From assembly GCA_903908595.1 (NCBI GenBank), contig CAIVSN010000158.1, forward strand, positions 1-46,893: a stretch of DNA of 46,893 bases, read 5' to 3'. The notes beneath the pieces are model-generated. The model saw only the letters and a list, made by a program, of their open reading frames with translations. It had not been told where the DNA came from and did no database searches. Within the stretch, counting starts at the first letter, position 1. Every line of letters begins with the position of its first letter. Source of the DNA: an uncultured bacterium (GTDB lineage Bacteria > Patescibacteriota > Gracilibacteria > BD1-5 > UBA2023). A program made the translations under genes and the position numbers. This document shows positions 1-11,700 of the stretch, in pieces.

Positions 1-84
1 TATCCGCCGGGACCGCTCGTTCAGGAGCGGATCCAGGATCTCGTACTTCTTTCGAACGAGCGATTCCATTGATTGTTTATCCAT
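1..84 (-). CDS. N-terminal fragment of a probable transposase (ISAzo13-like), cut by the window edge
   Basis: Reverse-strand translation from ATG at 84: MDKQSMESLVRKKYEILDPLLNERSRRI..., resembling ISAzo13-type transposase N-termini (xLxPxLxERxRR). Only 28 aa visible. Confidence 0.5.
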   Translation of the reverse strand, partial: MDKQSMESLVRKKYEILDPLLNERSRRI

Positions 85-298
85 GCGGACATGGTATCCA
101 TAATCATAAATATCACAAATTATTTATTTACAAGCCCTTAGAGACTAACGAACCACCGTGAAAAAACTGCGAAAAGCGGCGAAGCGACGATGGCAAATAT
201 CGTCGCAAACCGACTCCCGCGTTTCGATTTCAAAACGAAAGCGGCATATGGAAAGCCTTTTCTATTGGAAACTTTGAAAAAATTCATAGAGTATCGGC

Positions 299-682
299 AT
301 GTATTTAATGATAATCTACGCCATTCCCGTCAGCTTACTCCTGGTTATCATCGCGTACAGCCTGTTTTGATACCATCCGAGAAAGCTTTGACCGTCAAAA
401 AAAACATATTACCGGTGAGTCCTGAGCAACGCGGCAAACAAAGACCCCCACTCCGCGATCGTCAGCTGCGACACGGTTTTGGAGCTCATACTGAAAGACC
501 TGTGAAACCGAGGAACGGTAGCGGAAATGCTCCAGAAGCGGAAGAATTACAAGAACGTCGAGTATTTCTGGAAGTACCACAAGCTCCGGAACAAAATCGT
601 CCACGAAATGCATCCTCCAAGGGTTACTCCTGCGGAAGTGGCGGAATTCAAGAAGAGGATCGAGGAAGAGTTTCTGAATTAG
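299..682 (+). CDS. Small membrane-anchored protein with HEPN-like RNxxxH motif
   Basis: With UGA=Gly: MYLMIIYAIPVSLLLVIIAYSLFGYHPRKLGPSKKTYYRGVLSNAANKDPHSAIVSCDTVLELILKDLGNRGTVAEMLQKRKNYKNVEYFWKYHKLRNKIVHEMHPPRVTPAEVAEFKKRIEEEFLN, TAG stop. TM helix then LRNKIVHE. Four in-frame UGAs; missed by the ORF track. Confidence 0.75.
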
Positions 683-687
683 CCTAG

Positions 688-853
688 TATACCCAATAGG
701 AATTGGTTTTCGGTATTTTACGGTTACAGATTCGGAATAGATTTTATTTGTCTTCTTCCGCGAGCTTATCGGGAATAAGTGACCGAAGAAAAAAATAAAA
801 GATGTCCGAATATGTGACTGGAAAAACCGGGAAACCGATTCCTATTGGGTATA
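688..853. repeat. Family A palindromic repeat, copy 1 (166 bp)
   Basis: TATACCCAATAGGAATTGG...CCGATTCCTATTGGGTATA; terminal and internal arms form a long imperfect hairpin; near-identical to 2449-2614 and 8425-8590. Confidence 0.9.
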
Positions 854-1477
854 GAAATGGCACCGGGATCTGAGTTCGCAATCGGCACATTTCGGAGCCC
901 TTGCCGTACATTGGTACCTTCAGAAGAGCACGAACGGGTGGTGCATACCCTGTTTTTGTTCGGTCGTCAGTTTTCGTTCGATAGCCCGGTCGGTGAGTTC
1001 CGGGGTTTTGGTCCGGACGATCCCCAGCCGGTTGCATACGCGGTGGACGTGGGTATCCACGCCGACGAACGCACGTCCATACAAGACCGACAATACCACT
1101 TTCGCGGTCTTGATTCCGACGCCGGGAAGCGTTTGGATCAACGTGAGGTCGTTCGGTATGGTTCCGCCGAATTCGTCCGCGAGAATGCGGCCGCAGTTCC
1201 AAATGAACCTGGCCTTGTTTCGGAAATAGTTGATGCTCCTGACCGATTCGGTAACTTCTTCCAGGGAAATGGCCTTCATGTCGGCCGGAACGCGCACTCG
1301 ATCGAACAGCGCGGGAGTCGCCCGGTTCACGCCCACATCGGTCGCCTGTGCGGAGAGGATAACCGCGCACAGGAGCTGAAACGGGGTTTCGTAATCGAGT
1401 TCGATGATTTTCCCGCCATAGAGCCGTTCGACGACGCGGATGATTTCGGTGATTTCGGCAGGATTTTTCAGTTTCAT
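842..1477 (-). CDS. nth: Endonuclease III
   Basis: HhH (LPGVGIKTAKVVL), GVDTHVHRVCNRLG, then HHPFVLF-[UGA]-RYQCTARAPKCADCELRSRCHFYTQ containing the FeS Cys cluster; UGA falls on the Gly of the conserved HGR-like motif. TAG stop lies inside the family A repeat. Confidence 0.93.
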
Positions 1478-1518
1478 GGGCTTTTGGATATACTCTACGC
1501 AAATTACTATTTTTTACC

Positions 1519-2406
1519 ATGATTTTCGATACCCATTCCCATTGCTATTTCGAGAAGCTCGCCATACGAACCGACGAAATCCACCGAAATATGCTCGAAT
1601 CGAACGTGACCCACTCGGTACAGATCGGATGCGATATCCCGAGTTCGCTCGCGGCCATATCGCTCGCGAGGAAATATGCCAATTGGTACGCGACCGTGGG
1701 GTACCACCCCATCGACGCCCAAAACCCCGATCTGGCCAAGGACCGGGCCGGCGGAAAGAAAATCCACGAAGGATCCATTCCCGACTGCGAACCGATGGGG
1801 AAGGTTAGGGAAAAATACCACGGAGAACAGGAAATATGACTCCGGATGCTGATCGACGAACACCGCGATATCGTCGTGGCCGTCGGCGAGACCGGACTTG
1901 ACCGGCACTATCTGAGCGAGGATTCGGCCCAACGGGCCAAGGAGATTTCCGAGCAGTACTACTGGTTCGAGCGGTTGGCACGGGTGGGCAAGGACTATTC
2001 CCTGCCGCTGGTCATCCATTCGCGGGACGCGAGACAAGAAACCATCGATGCCATTAAAAAATTCGAAATCAGAAGCGCGGTAATCCACTGCTTCAGCGAG
2101 AACTACGGATTCGCGAAGGAACTCATGGAATATTCCGACGGGATATTTTTTAGCTTCAGCGGAATCCTCACTTACCCGAACGCCCCGGAAATCCGCGATG
2201 CCGCGTCGAAGATCCCCCTGGACCGGATACTCGTGGAAACCGACGCGCCATTCCTCTCCCCGCAAGCCGTACGATGAAAGACGAACGAGCCGAGCCATAC
2301 GAAGTTCGTGCTGGAATGCCTGTGCGGATTGAGAGAAGAATCGGCGGTAATGGTGGAACGGACGGTTTTCGAGAACAGCCTGAGGTTTTATGGGCTCAAA
2401 GGATAA
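1519..2406 (+). CDS. tatD: TatD-family metal-dependent hydrolase
   Basis: MIFDTHSHCYF..., GETGLDRHY, VIHSRDA, VIHCFSE, LVETDAPFLSPQAVR-[UGA]-KTNEPSH; UGAs at 1837-1839 and 2275-2277 read as Gly. Confidence 0.93.
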
Positions 2407-2448
2407 GCCTTGGGAATCCTCCCGAAAAACACGAACTCTTCGTTCATT

Positions 2449-2614
2449 TATACCCAAAAGGAATTGGTTTTCGGTATTTTACGGTTACAGATTCGGAACA
2501 GGTTTTATTTTTCTTCTTTCGGGACCTTATCGGCAATAAGTGACCGAAGAAAAAAATAAAAGATGTCCGGATATGTGACTGGAAAAACCGGGAAACCAAT
2601 TCCTTTTGGGTATA
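2449..2614. repeat. Family A palindromic repeat, copy 2 (166 bp)
   Basis: TATACCCAAAAGGAATTGGTTTTCGG...GGAAACCAATTCCTTTTGGGTATA. Confidence 0.9.
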
Positions 2615-2663
2615 TCCTATTTTCAAGAAAATCAAGTGAAATAGAGATGGCTAGCCTCTTGAA

Positions 2664-4913
2664 TTACACCATCTCCGTCAACTGGGCTTCCTTGAATTCG
2701 GGGATCCCCAGTTTCATACGCTCGACCAAGCGTTCGTACAGGTAGTAATCTTCCTCGTCTACGGCCACCAGCAGATACAATCTGGCCAACTCGCCGTGTT
2801 CTCCTTCTACCTTCTGGGAAATTTCTTCGATATTGATGAGCATGAGATAGAAGATATCGGAAATCTTTCTCAGGACTCAGATTTTGTTTTCTACAAGGAC
2901 TTCCATCCTCATCTTGGTGTTTTGTACCGGAACATTGGACCAGTTCGAAGGGATAAGCCGATCGAGACTTCCCTTTTTGATGGAGCTGCAGCTCACCCGG
3001 TGGATCTTGATTCATAGGCGGGTAACGTACCCGACTACCCGGCTGCCCGGAACCGGATGACAGCATTCGGCAAAGCGGTAGGCGATATTTTTCTGTCATC
3101 CGATAATCAGATCTCAGAAGGAATGTTCCGCCTCGATTTTTTTGAACCCCGTTTCCACGGGTTCCGCCTTTTGCTGGATGGGGAGGAATTCCCTTTGGAG
3201 CTGGGGCGACATCGACTCCGCAATGGAACGGACCAGCGAACTCGGCTTTCTGGAAAGGTTGCCGATCTGAAGGAGGATTTCTTCTTTTCCCTTGGTGTCA
3301 AGCGTGCGATCGTCGACGTGCTTGAGCAGGGATAAGTCTTTGTCCAACCCCTTTCCGTAATGTTTCTCAAGATATTCGGAAAGCATCATCCTTCCCTTGA
3401 TGATGAGGATTTCCCGCTGCTCGCGGTTGATTTCCGAACGGATGACCTCCTTGGCCCGGGACGTCTTGACGAACGAAAGCCAAGTAACGGAAGGACGGCG
3501 ATTCTTGTCGGTGACGATTTCCACGCGGTCGCCGTTGTGGAGAATGGAATCCAAGGGACATACCTTGCCATTGATCTTTGCGATGGAAAGTCGGTTTCCC
3601 AACTGCGAATGAACCGCGTAAGCGAAGTCTATCGGCGTGGAATCACGCGGGAGATTGATAACGGCTCCCTTCGGGGTAAAAATAAAAATCCGGTCGTCGA
3701 AAACGTTCGTCTTCATTTCCCCCATGAAATCCCCGTCCTCGATTTTGTCGATGAGTCATTTGAGTTCCTGTACCCAAAAAATATCCCGGGAAATCGTGGA
3801 CGAACCGGTTTCCTTGTAGTCGAAATGCGCAGCGACTCCCATTTCCGCCTGGCGATGCATGGCCATCGTGCGAATCTGGATTTCCGTCGGAAGCCTGCGG
3901 AACTCGGGGAGCAACCCGAGAACGGTGGTATGCAAAGACTGGTACCCGTTCGGCTTGGGAAGCGCGATATAGTCCTTGAAGCGCTTCGGGCTCGGCATGT
4001 ATTGGTTGTGGACCATGCCCAGGAGCTCATAGCAATTGGCAATGTTCTCCGTGATGATCCGGAGCGCGAACAGGTCGTAAATCTCGCTGACGAATTCGTA
4101 TCCCTTGCGGGTCATTTTCTTGTAAATGCTGTAGGGAGACTTGATACGCGAAGAAATTTCGTAAATCTTGATTCCGTCGGGACAAATGCTCGACAGGAGT
4201 TCCGTGGCCCGAGTGAGAAACAGGTCCTGTTCCGTTTTCATCTCGGCCAATTCATCGGTAATCCGCCTGAAATCTTCGGGATACAGGATGCGGAAGCACT
4301 CGGTTTCGAGAATTTCCTTGAAGTCGAAAATACCGAGCCGATCGGCAATCGGAACGTAGATATTCAGCGTTTCCAAAGCGATCCGGTGGCGCTTCTCCGG
4401 TTCCGGATGGAATTCCAGGGTCCTCATGTTGTGGATCCGGTCGGCGAATTTGACGAGAATGAGGCGCAAATCCTCGCTCATGGCAATGAACATCTTGCGC
4501 ATGCTTCCGATATTTCGGTCTTCGCCGCGGTACCGGACCTTGGAGAGTTTTTCCATCCCGGAAACGATGTGGGCGACCGATGGGCCGAATTCCGTTTCGA
4601 TTTCCGCTACGGTAACCGGCGTATCCTCGGGTACGTCATGGAGGAAACAGCTCTGGATCGTCACCAGATCCGGTTTGAGGATGGTGATGATGTGGGCCGT
4701 CTCCGTCGGGTGGATGATGTACGGGTCGCCGGACTTGCGGTACTGGCCTTCGTGCGCCTTTCGGGCGAAATGGTAGGCTTTGTATATTTCTTCTTGTACG
4801 ACCTCTCGGGAAATTCCGGTCATGTATCCCGTAACCGTATCGATAATCTCTTCGACGATGATATCGACTTTGGTATAGTCCACGGGGACGGCAACGGGGA
4901 TTTCGGAATTCAT
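2664..4913 (-). CDS. spoT: Bifunctional (p)ppGpp synthetase/hydrolase RelA/SpoT
   Basis: HD domain (HDVPEDT), synthetase (RIKSPYSIYKKM, NGYQSLHTTVLG), TGS (FTPKGAVINLPRDSTPIDFAYAVHS), C-terminal CCHPVPG and ACT region after merging across UGA (e.g. 3756-3758, 3114-3116). TAA stop. Confidence 0.95.
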
Positions 4914-7469
4914 TTATCGGCGGAGGTGAATGGATTTTTGTTCCAGGCTTTCGATGATGGCGTTCTGCAACGATTGGATTTCTTCGTCGCTTATCATCTT
5001 GGTGGCATCCTCGACGACGAACGAGAAGGTCACCGACTTCTTGTCCCGGCCTATTCTATCATGTTCGTACACGTCCGCAACCGAAAGATTCCGGATACGG
5101 GGATCGACGGCGGCGATCAGCTTCGCGACTTCGCCGGTACTCGCCGTCCGGTCGAGCAGAAAATTCAACTCCCGGGAGATGCCCGGGGATTTGCCCGGTT
5201 CGACGTATTTGAAATCCTGGGGAACGGAAGCGAGCAGCGAAACGATGTCGGCCTCGAAATACCAGGTCGTCTCGGGGAGCTCGAAACTTCGCAAAACCTT
5301 CGGGTGGAGGGAACCGAAACTCGCGACCGCGTTGACCGCGTTCGAATAGGTTCCCGAAATGTTCGGGTGGAGAAACGGGAGGCCGGAACCCTGCGAGACG
5401 TCGAGAGACGCTCAAAGCCGGCCAAAGAGCCCGTCCAACAGCATTCGGATTTCCGTTGCGCTGCCGTGGGATACCACTCCGGCGATTTTTTTGGATTCCG
5501 TCATGGCCCCTTCGGACTTCCGGTACGTCTTCGCAATCTCGAAGAACTTGACGGATGCCCGTCGTTTGAGATTCTCATGGACATTCGCGAACAACAGCGG
5601 TGCCATGGAACGGCGCATCGTCGTGAAATCCGGGTTGACGGGGTTCTGGATCACGATGGCATCCTGGGTATCCGTAATTCACGCCGCAGCGTCCTTCTCG
5701 GCATTGCCGAAAGAATAGTTGTACGCCTCGAAAAATCCGGAATCGCTGAAATAATTCTGGATCTCGTTGCGGAACATTCCCCAATCGTTTCTCCGGGCGA
5801 TGGCGAATGCTCCGGGCACGGGAGATTCGGAAATCGAGTCGTACCCGTGGATCCGGGCGACTTCTTCGACGATGTCATCGATACTCCCCATGTCGTTCGT
5901 GGCACGGTGGGAAGGCACGACGACTTCGTAGATCGTTTCGATGGCCTGATTTCGCTCCCGGTGCCCCAGCGAAACATTCGAGGGGTACAGGGTGGCAAAA
6001 TTCCCCCGGCACATCGCGGGAGCGAATTCGAGATCGGAAAGGGTTTTCATGACTTCCGACACGTCGATGGAATCGCCGATTCGGCTCTCGATATACGCAT
6101 GGGTGATTGCCAGCGTTATCGAATTCACCCGGGATTCGTTGACGTACTCGGAACTCCCGGTGACGGTGCCCCCGACCCTGGCGAACTCCAAAAACTGGAC
6201 CGCCCGGCGGAGCGCGACGGCGGAAAACGTCGGATCGAGCGACTTCTCGAAACGTGCGGAAGCCTCGGAACGGAGCCCGAGCCGTTGGGTCGTACGCCGG
6301 ATGGACTCCGGGTCGAACACCGCGGATTCGATGCAGATATTCCTGGTGGCCGCGGAGATACCCGTGTCCAGGCCGCCCATGACTCACGCAATGGCAAGGA
6401 GCTTTTCCGTGTCGGCAATCACGATGTCTTCGGGGGTGAGGACGTAGGTTTTGCCGTCGAGCGCGACGATGCTTTCGCCGGCTATGGCCTGGCGGACGAT
6501 AACGTGTCCGGCGATGGTATCCGCATCGAACGCGTGCATCGGCTGTCCGAGCTCCGTCATGAGGTAGTTGGTCATGTCGATGACGGCATCGTGGGTCGAA
6601 TGTCCGGAACGTTCCAACAGGATTTGGATTCCGAGCGGCGAAACGCGGTTGGAAATGCCCTCGAATTTCGCGAGGCTATACGACAAGATCCGGTCCGTCA
6701 GGATTTCTACCTGGATACGCGGAGCGTCCGCGATGCTCGTGACGGCGGAAGTGTCGAGTCGCTTCCGTTCGGCCCCGAATACCGTGGCGAACTCCCGGGA
6801 ATGCCCGTAAATGCCGAAAAGATCGGGACGGTTGGCAATGGAATCGTTGTCGATTTCGAATACGCAATCGATCAGGGGAATTCCGGTCGACTCGCCGGAA
6901 GCTCAGAGGACGGGGACGGTCAGGTCGAAAAACGGCTTCCCCACGACGGAATCGAGGTATCCAACGGCATAGTCCAGATTCAGGTCCATGATGCCGCCGG
7001 AACTCGAATTCGAAAGGCCGATTTCGTCGGCCCCGCACATCATTCCCCGGCTGGTCATCCCGGCCATTTTTCGTTCCCCGATGATGAAATCCGGGGCCAG
7101 TTGGCAGCCGACCACGGCGACGGGCGTATACATTCCGGGATAGACGTTGGGGGCTCCGGTGAGGATTTGCTCCGTATCGACCATGCTATCGTCCGGCTTG
7201 CAATGGTAATAGCCATGGAGCCCGGCACGAAAGATACGCTCCCCTCCCCCGACATCGACCTGGCATATCCACAGTTTGGACGATTCGGGATGCCGCTCCG
7301 CCGTGAGGACTTTTCCGACCACAACGCCATCGAACCGCTTGGATTGCCCTATGCCTTCGATTGATGCCGTATGAATGGAATATTGATGGGCCATCTCTCG
7401 GGAATCATATTGGGTACGGACTCCGGACAAGTCAACGAACAATCCGAGCCAGTTGAGGGAAATTTTCAT
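4914..7469 (-). CDS. pheT: Phenylalanine-tRNA ligase beta subunit
   Basis: MKISLNWLGLFVDLS..., B3/B4 region, HAFDAD, LLAIA-[UGA]-VMGG matching PheT AIAGVMGG, RPSRWVV/SEASARFEK, C-terminal FDX-ACB-like domain. Several UGA=Gly. TAA stop abuts spoT ATG. Confidence 0.95.
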
Positions 7470-7560
7470 AAGTTCTGTATTTATCGAATTGGCCCAAGTA
7501 TAACGAAAAAGACTTTGAGAGCAAAATTTGGAATTGGGGAAAATCGGATATACTGCGGTC

Positions 7561-7911
7561 ATGCTACGAAAAATCAAACATTTTCTCCTTATTTTAGGAC
7601 TGCCGCTGCTCTTGCCGAATTCGGCTTTTGCCGCCTCGAACTGGCTCGGAATCAACGACGATGACCTGAGAAACGGAAACCTCGGCTTCGAATCCATACC
7701 GGGAATCATCCTCAACGTGACCAACTTCATCCTTGGGCTCGTGGGAACCGTCGCCACGATCATGATCATTTATGGAGCCGTCCGAATCGGCTACGGAGCG
7801 GTAGCGGACGACAAGGAAGCCGGGAAAAAAATCGTCACGGCGGGCATCGTCGGATTCGTGATTTCCGTATCCGGATGGTTCATTATCAATTTCATAATCG
7901 ACAATTTCTAA
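7561..7911 (+). CDS. T4SS pilin-like (VirB2/TrbC-like) small membrane protein
   Basis: Signal peptide (LLILGLPLLLPNSAFA) followed by two TM helices, ...LGLVGTVATIMIIYGAVRIGYGAVADDKEAGKKIVTAGIVGFVISVSGWFIINFI. Confidence 0.7.
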   Translation: MLRKIKHFLLILGLPLLLPNSAFAASNWLGINDDDLRNGNLGFESIPGIILNVTNFILGLVGTVATIMIIYGAVRIGYGAVADDKEAGKKIVTAGIVGFVISVSGWFIINFIIDNF

Positions 7912-7912
7912 T

Positions 7913-8377
7913 ATGTACGAATGGACTATCCCAGGGAGGAAGACGCACTCCGCGAGCTGGTACATGGTAGCGGGCATTTCTATGCTTTCGCTCGCCATTT
8001 GGTGAGCCATAAGCCAAATCTACGCGCTTACCGTGGTCGTATTCATCATGGTCGGCGTGTACGTGCTTCTCGAAAACAACGCTCCGGAAAGCTCAAAGGC
8101 CGTTATCAACCAGAACGGCATCGGGGTCGGGGAGGTATTTTATGACTATGGGCAGATATCCGGATTCGAAATCGTATTCGAGGAAAAAGAACCGAAATTC
8201 ATGCGGATTGCGCTCAAAAAGAACCATCTCCGAACCATTGACATTCCCGTATACATGCTCAAGGAAACGGGCGTGGAAATCGGCGATTTGCGTACCCTCA
8301 TGTTGCAGTACATTCCCGAATGAGAAGGAAGCGAGCTTACCGTGGTCGATAAGCTGATCGACAAATTGGGATTGTAG
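7913..8377 (+). CDS. Hypothetical membrane protein, two N-terminal TM segments plus soluble domain
   Basis: MYEWTIPGRKTHSASWYMVAGISMLSLAIW-[UGA]-AISQIYALTVVVFIMVGVYVLLENNAP... IGVGEVFYDYGQISGFEIVFEEKEPKFMRIALKKN...; two UGA=Gly, TAG stop. Confidence 0.75.
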
Positions 8378-8395
8378 CCGCGGGGTACTCCAAGA

Positions 8396-8425
8396 AAAGC
8401 CCCCGTGGAAATCCACGGGGGCTTT
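8396..8425 (+). terminator. Rho-independent terminator
   Basis: AAAGCCCCCGTGG-AAAT-CCACGGGGGCTTTAT, directly abutting family A copy 3. Confidence 0.75.
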
Positions 8426-8590
8426 ATACCCAATAGGAATTGGTTTCCCGGTTTTTCCAGTCACATATTCGGACATCTTTCATTTTTTTCTCCGGTCACT
8501 TATTCCCGATAAGCTCCCGAAAGAAGAAAAATAAAACCTGTTCCGAATCCGTAACCGTAAAATACCGAAAACCAATTCCTATTGGGTATA
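8425..8590. repeat. Family A palindromic repeat, copy 3 (166 bp, opposite orientation)
   Basis: Reverse complement of copies 1 and 2 with few differences. Confidence 0.9.
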
Positions 8591-8602
8591 CTGATTCGGA
8601 AA

Positions 8603-9199
8603 CTATTTCAAATACTCGTCGATCTGTTTCTTGGCCACTTCGATGTGCGGCGCGATGACTTCGGCATTGTTTCCGGTTGCCCAGAATATTTTGACTTCCT
8701 TGGCTCCGATGAATTGGAAAAGCGCGGTAAGGTGACCCGTATAGAAGTCCCACGGATGACCGGCACCGGCAGGAATTCCCCCGCTCGTTCCGACGATGAC
8801 GACCCGGGTAATCTGCGATGCGAGACCAACGTATTTTCCTTCGTCCGACATTTTCCACGTCTGTCCGACCCGGATGACCTGGTCGAACCACGCCTTCACC
8901 GAAGCGGGCATCCCGAGGTTCCACATCGGAGCGGAAAGCACGACGGTATCCGCCGCGAGAATCTCGGCAACGACCGCGTCCTGATAATCGACCGCGTCCT
9001 TATCCGCCCCCTTGAGGGTCCCATACGGAGCGAAGCCGTACATGTGGGATATCTGGTTATCGGTGACGAATGGCACGGATTTGGAAACGTCCCTGGAGGT
9101 AACCTTGCCGGGTAGCTTGGAAAGGACGTGGTCCGCGAGGACCTGGGAATGCGATCGTTCCGCGCGGGGTGAAGCGTGGACGTAGAGAATGTTCGGCAT
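8603..9199 (-). CDS. azoR: FMN-dependent NADH-azoreductase / quinone oxidoreductase
   Basis: MPNILYVHASPRAERSHSQVLADHVLSKL... SAPMWNLGMPASVKAWFDQVIRVGQTW... GIPAGAGHPWDFYTGHLTALFQFIGAKEVKIFWATG; TAG stop. Confidence 0.88.
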   Translation of the reverse strand: MPNILYVHASPRAERSHSQVLADHVLSKLPGKVTSRDVSKSVPFVTDNQISHMYGFAPYGTLKGADKDAVDYQDAVVAEILAADTVVLSAPMWNLGMPASVKAWFDQVIRVGQTWKMSDEGKYVGLASQITRVVIVGTSGGIPAGAGHPWDFYTGHLTALFQFIGAKEVKIFWATGNNAEVIAPHIEVAKKQIDEYLK

Positions 9200-9326
9200 G
9201 GTTTTTGGAGTTAATGATTACGACATGACAGAATATCGAGTTTTTTTTCTAAATCAAGGAAAAAACAAATACCGAATCGGGTTCGGCAGGTATGTTTTCT
9301 ACAAATGTCGCAAAACGAAGACTCGG

Positions 9327-9446
9327 GGACTCCTGAAAAACGATGAAATCCGAAGTCAATTTCGAGCACCGAAGTGAGGCGTACTGGCAAGTACGTCGAA
9401 CGAGGAGCGGAGAAATTGACAAGGAGTTCGCGTTTTGCAGGAGTCC
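9327..9446. repeat. Family B hairpin repeat, copy 1
   Basis: GGACTCCTGAAAAACGATGAAATCCGAAGTCAATTTCGAGCACCG...GCGGAGAAATTGACAAGGAGTTCGCGTTTTGCAGGAGTCC; inner and outer arms complementary. Confidence 0.8.
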
Positions 9447-9883
9447 TACAGGTCATTTATGGATATCTCGTCCTTGCGGGGAGCCTGAGCGGAAACGGGC
9501 TCGTACGTGCCGATGCTGATTTCCTTTGGATTCGGGCCGTACTCGTTGGAACCCGGGTCGCTGTCGGTAACCATAAGTACCAAAAGCCATATTCAACCTA
9601 TGAGCGGCACAAATGATATCAATAGCATCCACCCGCTTTTGCCAACGTCATGGAGCCGACGTATCGCAACGGCAAGCGAAGGAATAAAAATAATCAGCGC
9701 ATAAATGCCGAATAAGGTCGTAGTAATTCCCATATTCTTCCCACTATACGCACCAAAGGCCAAAACGATCTGAAGCACTACCTGTAAGAGAAAATTGAAC
9801 AACACGAAATACCAATATTCCGACCGGGTCGATCGACCGCTGAATTCGGCGTATTTGTTGAACGCCATGACAAAGTATGACAT
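9446..9883 (-). CDS. DUF805 family membrane protein
   Basis: MSYFVMAFNKYAEFSGRSTRSEYWYFVLFNFLL...VPLIG-[UGA]-IWLLVLMVTDSDPGSNEYGPNPK...; canonical DUF805 ending recovered with UGA=Gly at 9593-9595. Confidence 0.92.
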
Positions 9884-9949
9884 GTAAGAAAGGATAAAAA
9901 GAAATACTTGCCGAGCATTGTACGAAAATTCCGAAAAATAAAAACAAAA

Positions 9950-10231
9950 TTATTTCGCGCCGTTCCCTATCAGTTCGAGCTTCTTTTTCCGGGAAAGGAG
10001 TTTTATCGCATGTTCCCTCTTGCAAGCCTCGCTCCAATTGCCGGCCTCCTCGAAATATGCCAATGTCACCGGCCTCCTCATCCGGGTATACTTCGCGCCG
10101 GTCGGACCGGCATTGTGTTCCTCGACCCTTCTCGAGATATCCTTGGTCGCGCCCGCGTAGAGCGTCCCGTCGGCACAAAGCAACAAGTACGCCCCCATTC
10201 CGCCTCGCGAATCGGGTGAAACGGGATCCAT
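9950..10231 (-). CDS. GIY-YIG nuclease family protein
   Basis: [76 protein letters not shown]. Confidence 0.88.
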   Translation of the reverse strand: MDPVSPDSRGGMGAYLLLCADGTLYAGATKDISRRVEEHNAGPTGAKYTRMRRPVTLAYFEEAGNWSEACKREHAIKLLSRKKKLELIGNGAK

Positions 10232-10233
10232 GG

Positions 10234-11700
10234 CTAACTTCCGAGTTCCAGGTATTCGTCAATCCGGATCTGCCAAACGAATTCGTCCACGTGCGACACG
10301 AGCACCATCGCGCCCTCGTATTCGTCCAGCGCCTTCGCGATAATCGGCAAGTGCCGGAAGTTGATGTGGTTGGTCGGCTCGTCGAGGATGAGCAATCCCG
10401 GTTCGAGCAGCATCAGCCGGCAAAAGGAAACCAATCCTTTCTGACCTTCGGAAAGGAACTTGATTTGGGACTTCATCATTTCCCCGTTGATCAGGAAGCC
10501 CGCGGCGGTGGAACGGAGCTTCTGCTCCAAAACGATGCCGCCGGAATCGATCATTGCCTGGTTGAGGCAATCGTACACGGTCTGTTCGAAATCGAGCGTG
10601 GAGAAATCCTGCCGGTAGTATCCGACCCGGACGCCTTCGCCGATTTTCGCTCCATCGGATGTGCCGTTCGCGAGGGTTTCGAGCAGGGTGCTCTTCCCTA
10701 TCCCGTTCGGGCCGGACAACAGGAGGTGTTCTCACTTCCTGAGGGAAATGGTTGCTTCCTTGAGTATCGGCCGATGGTCGACGATGATCTTGTACTCGCG
10801 GATACCGAGGATTTCCCCGCCGATATCCTGCTGCATCGGGATGGAAAATTCTCGGATGGTCTTGTCTTCCCGCCGAACGTCGACCATGTTGTCTTCCATT
10901 TCTTCCGCTTTCTCGCGCATTTTCTTGGCAACGAGACGGAGTTTTCCCCCCTTGTGGGCGAAGACGTTGGCCTGTTCCTTGTTCTGCTGGGCGATTTTTG
11001 CCATCTGGGCGTTCTTCATGTTTTCTTTCTCGATCTGGGCGGAAATGCGCTCGACCACGTCGTAGTAGTCCCCCACGTACTGCTCGACCTTCTTGGTAAA
11101 AATATCGAGATACAGGACCCCGTGCGTGAACGCGTTCAAAAAATCCGCGTCATGCGAAATGACCAGACAGGTATTCTTGTACGCGATGAGGAAATCCGTC
11201 AGATGCTGGATGCCATCTCGATCGAGATTGTTCGTCGGCTCGTCGAGGAGGAGAATATCGGGATTCTGGATAAGGGCAGACGCGAGCAGGAGCCTGGCCT
11301 GCTGTCCGCCGGAAAACGAACCGATCACGCGTTCGAGCGGCGCCTTGAGATTGACGACTTCAAGGACCTGCGCGATCTTCGCGTCGATGTTGTACACCGA
11401 GTCGTCCGCGAAATATTTGCGGAAAAACGCTTGGACGGTAAGCGGCTTGTCGGCGGGATCGACAACTTGCTGCGCTATCGCGATCCGGAGGTTCTTATCG
11501 ATGTTGATGGTCCCGTACCGAGGCTTGAACTGACCCATGATCATGTTGAAAATGGTGCTTTTTCCCGCGCCGTTCTGGCCCATGATGGTCATCTTCATCC
11601 CGGATCTCACGGAAAAATCCGCCTCGTCGAGTATCACCTTTTGCGGGCTGAATTCGAACGCGACCTTGTTGAACCGGATTACGGTTTCGTTTGGAGCCAT
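10234..11700 (-). CDS. ABC-F family ATPase
   Basis: Two NBDs: [48 protein letters not shown]-[UGA][15 protein letters not shown], [32 protein letters not shown]. Confidence 0.92.

Noticed and set aside
190-687. 165-aa plus-strand ORF
   Set aside because: Different frame of the HEPN-like gene at 299-682, which has TM plus RNxxxH logic in the UGA=Gly frame.
3360-7364. 1334-aa plus-strand ORF
   Set aside because: Exactly antisense to spoT and pheT, whose protein families are unambiguous; its translation is low-complexity Arg/Asp/Gly/Phe-rich antisense-like sequence.
8425-8590. Family A repeat as a riboswitch or ncRNA gene
   Set aside because: Both orientations occur, full-length copies sit between convergent 3' ends, and there is no conserved 5'UTR position; mobile/terminator hairpin is simpler.
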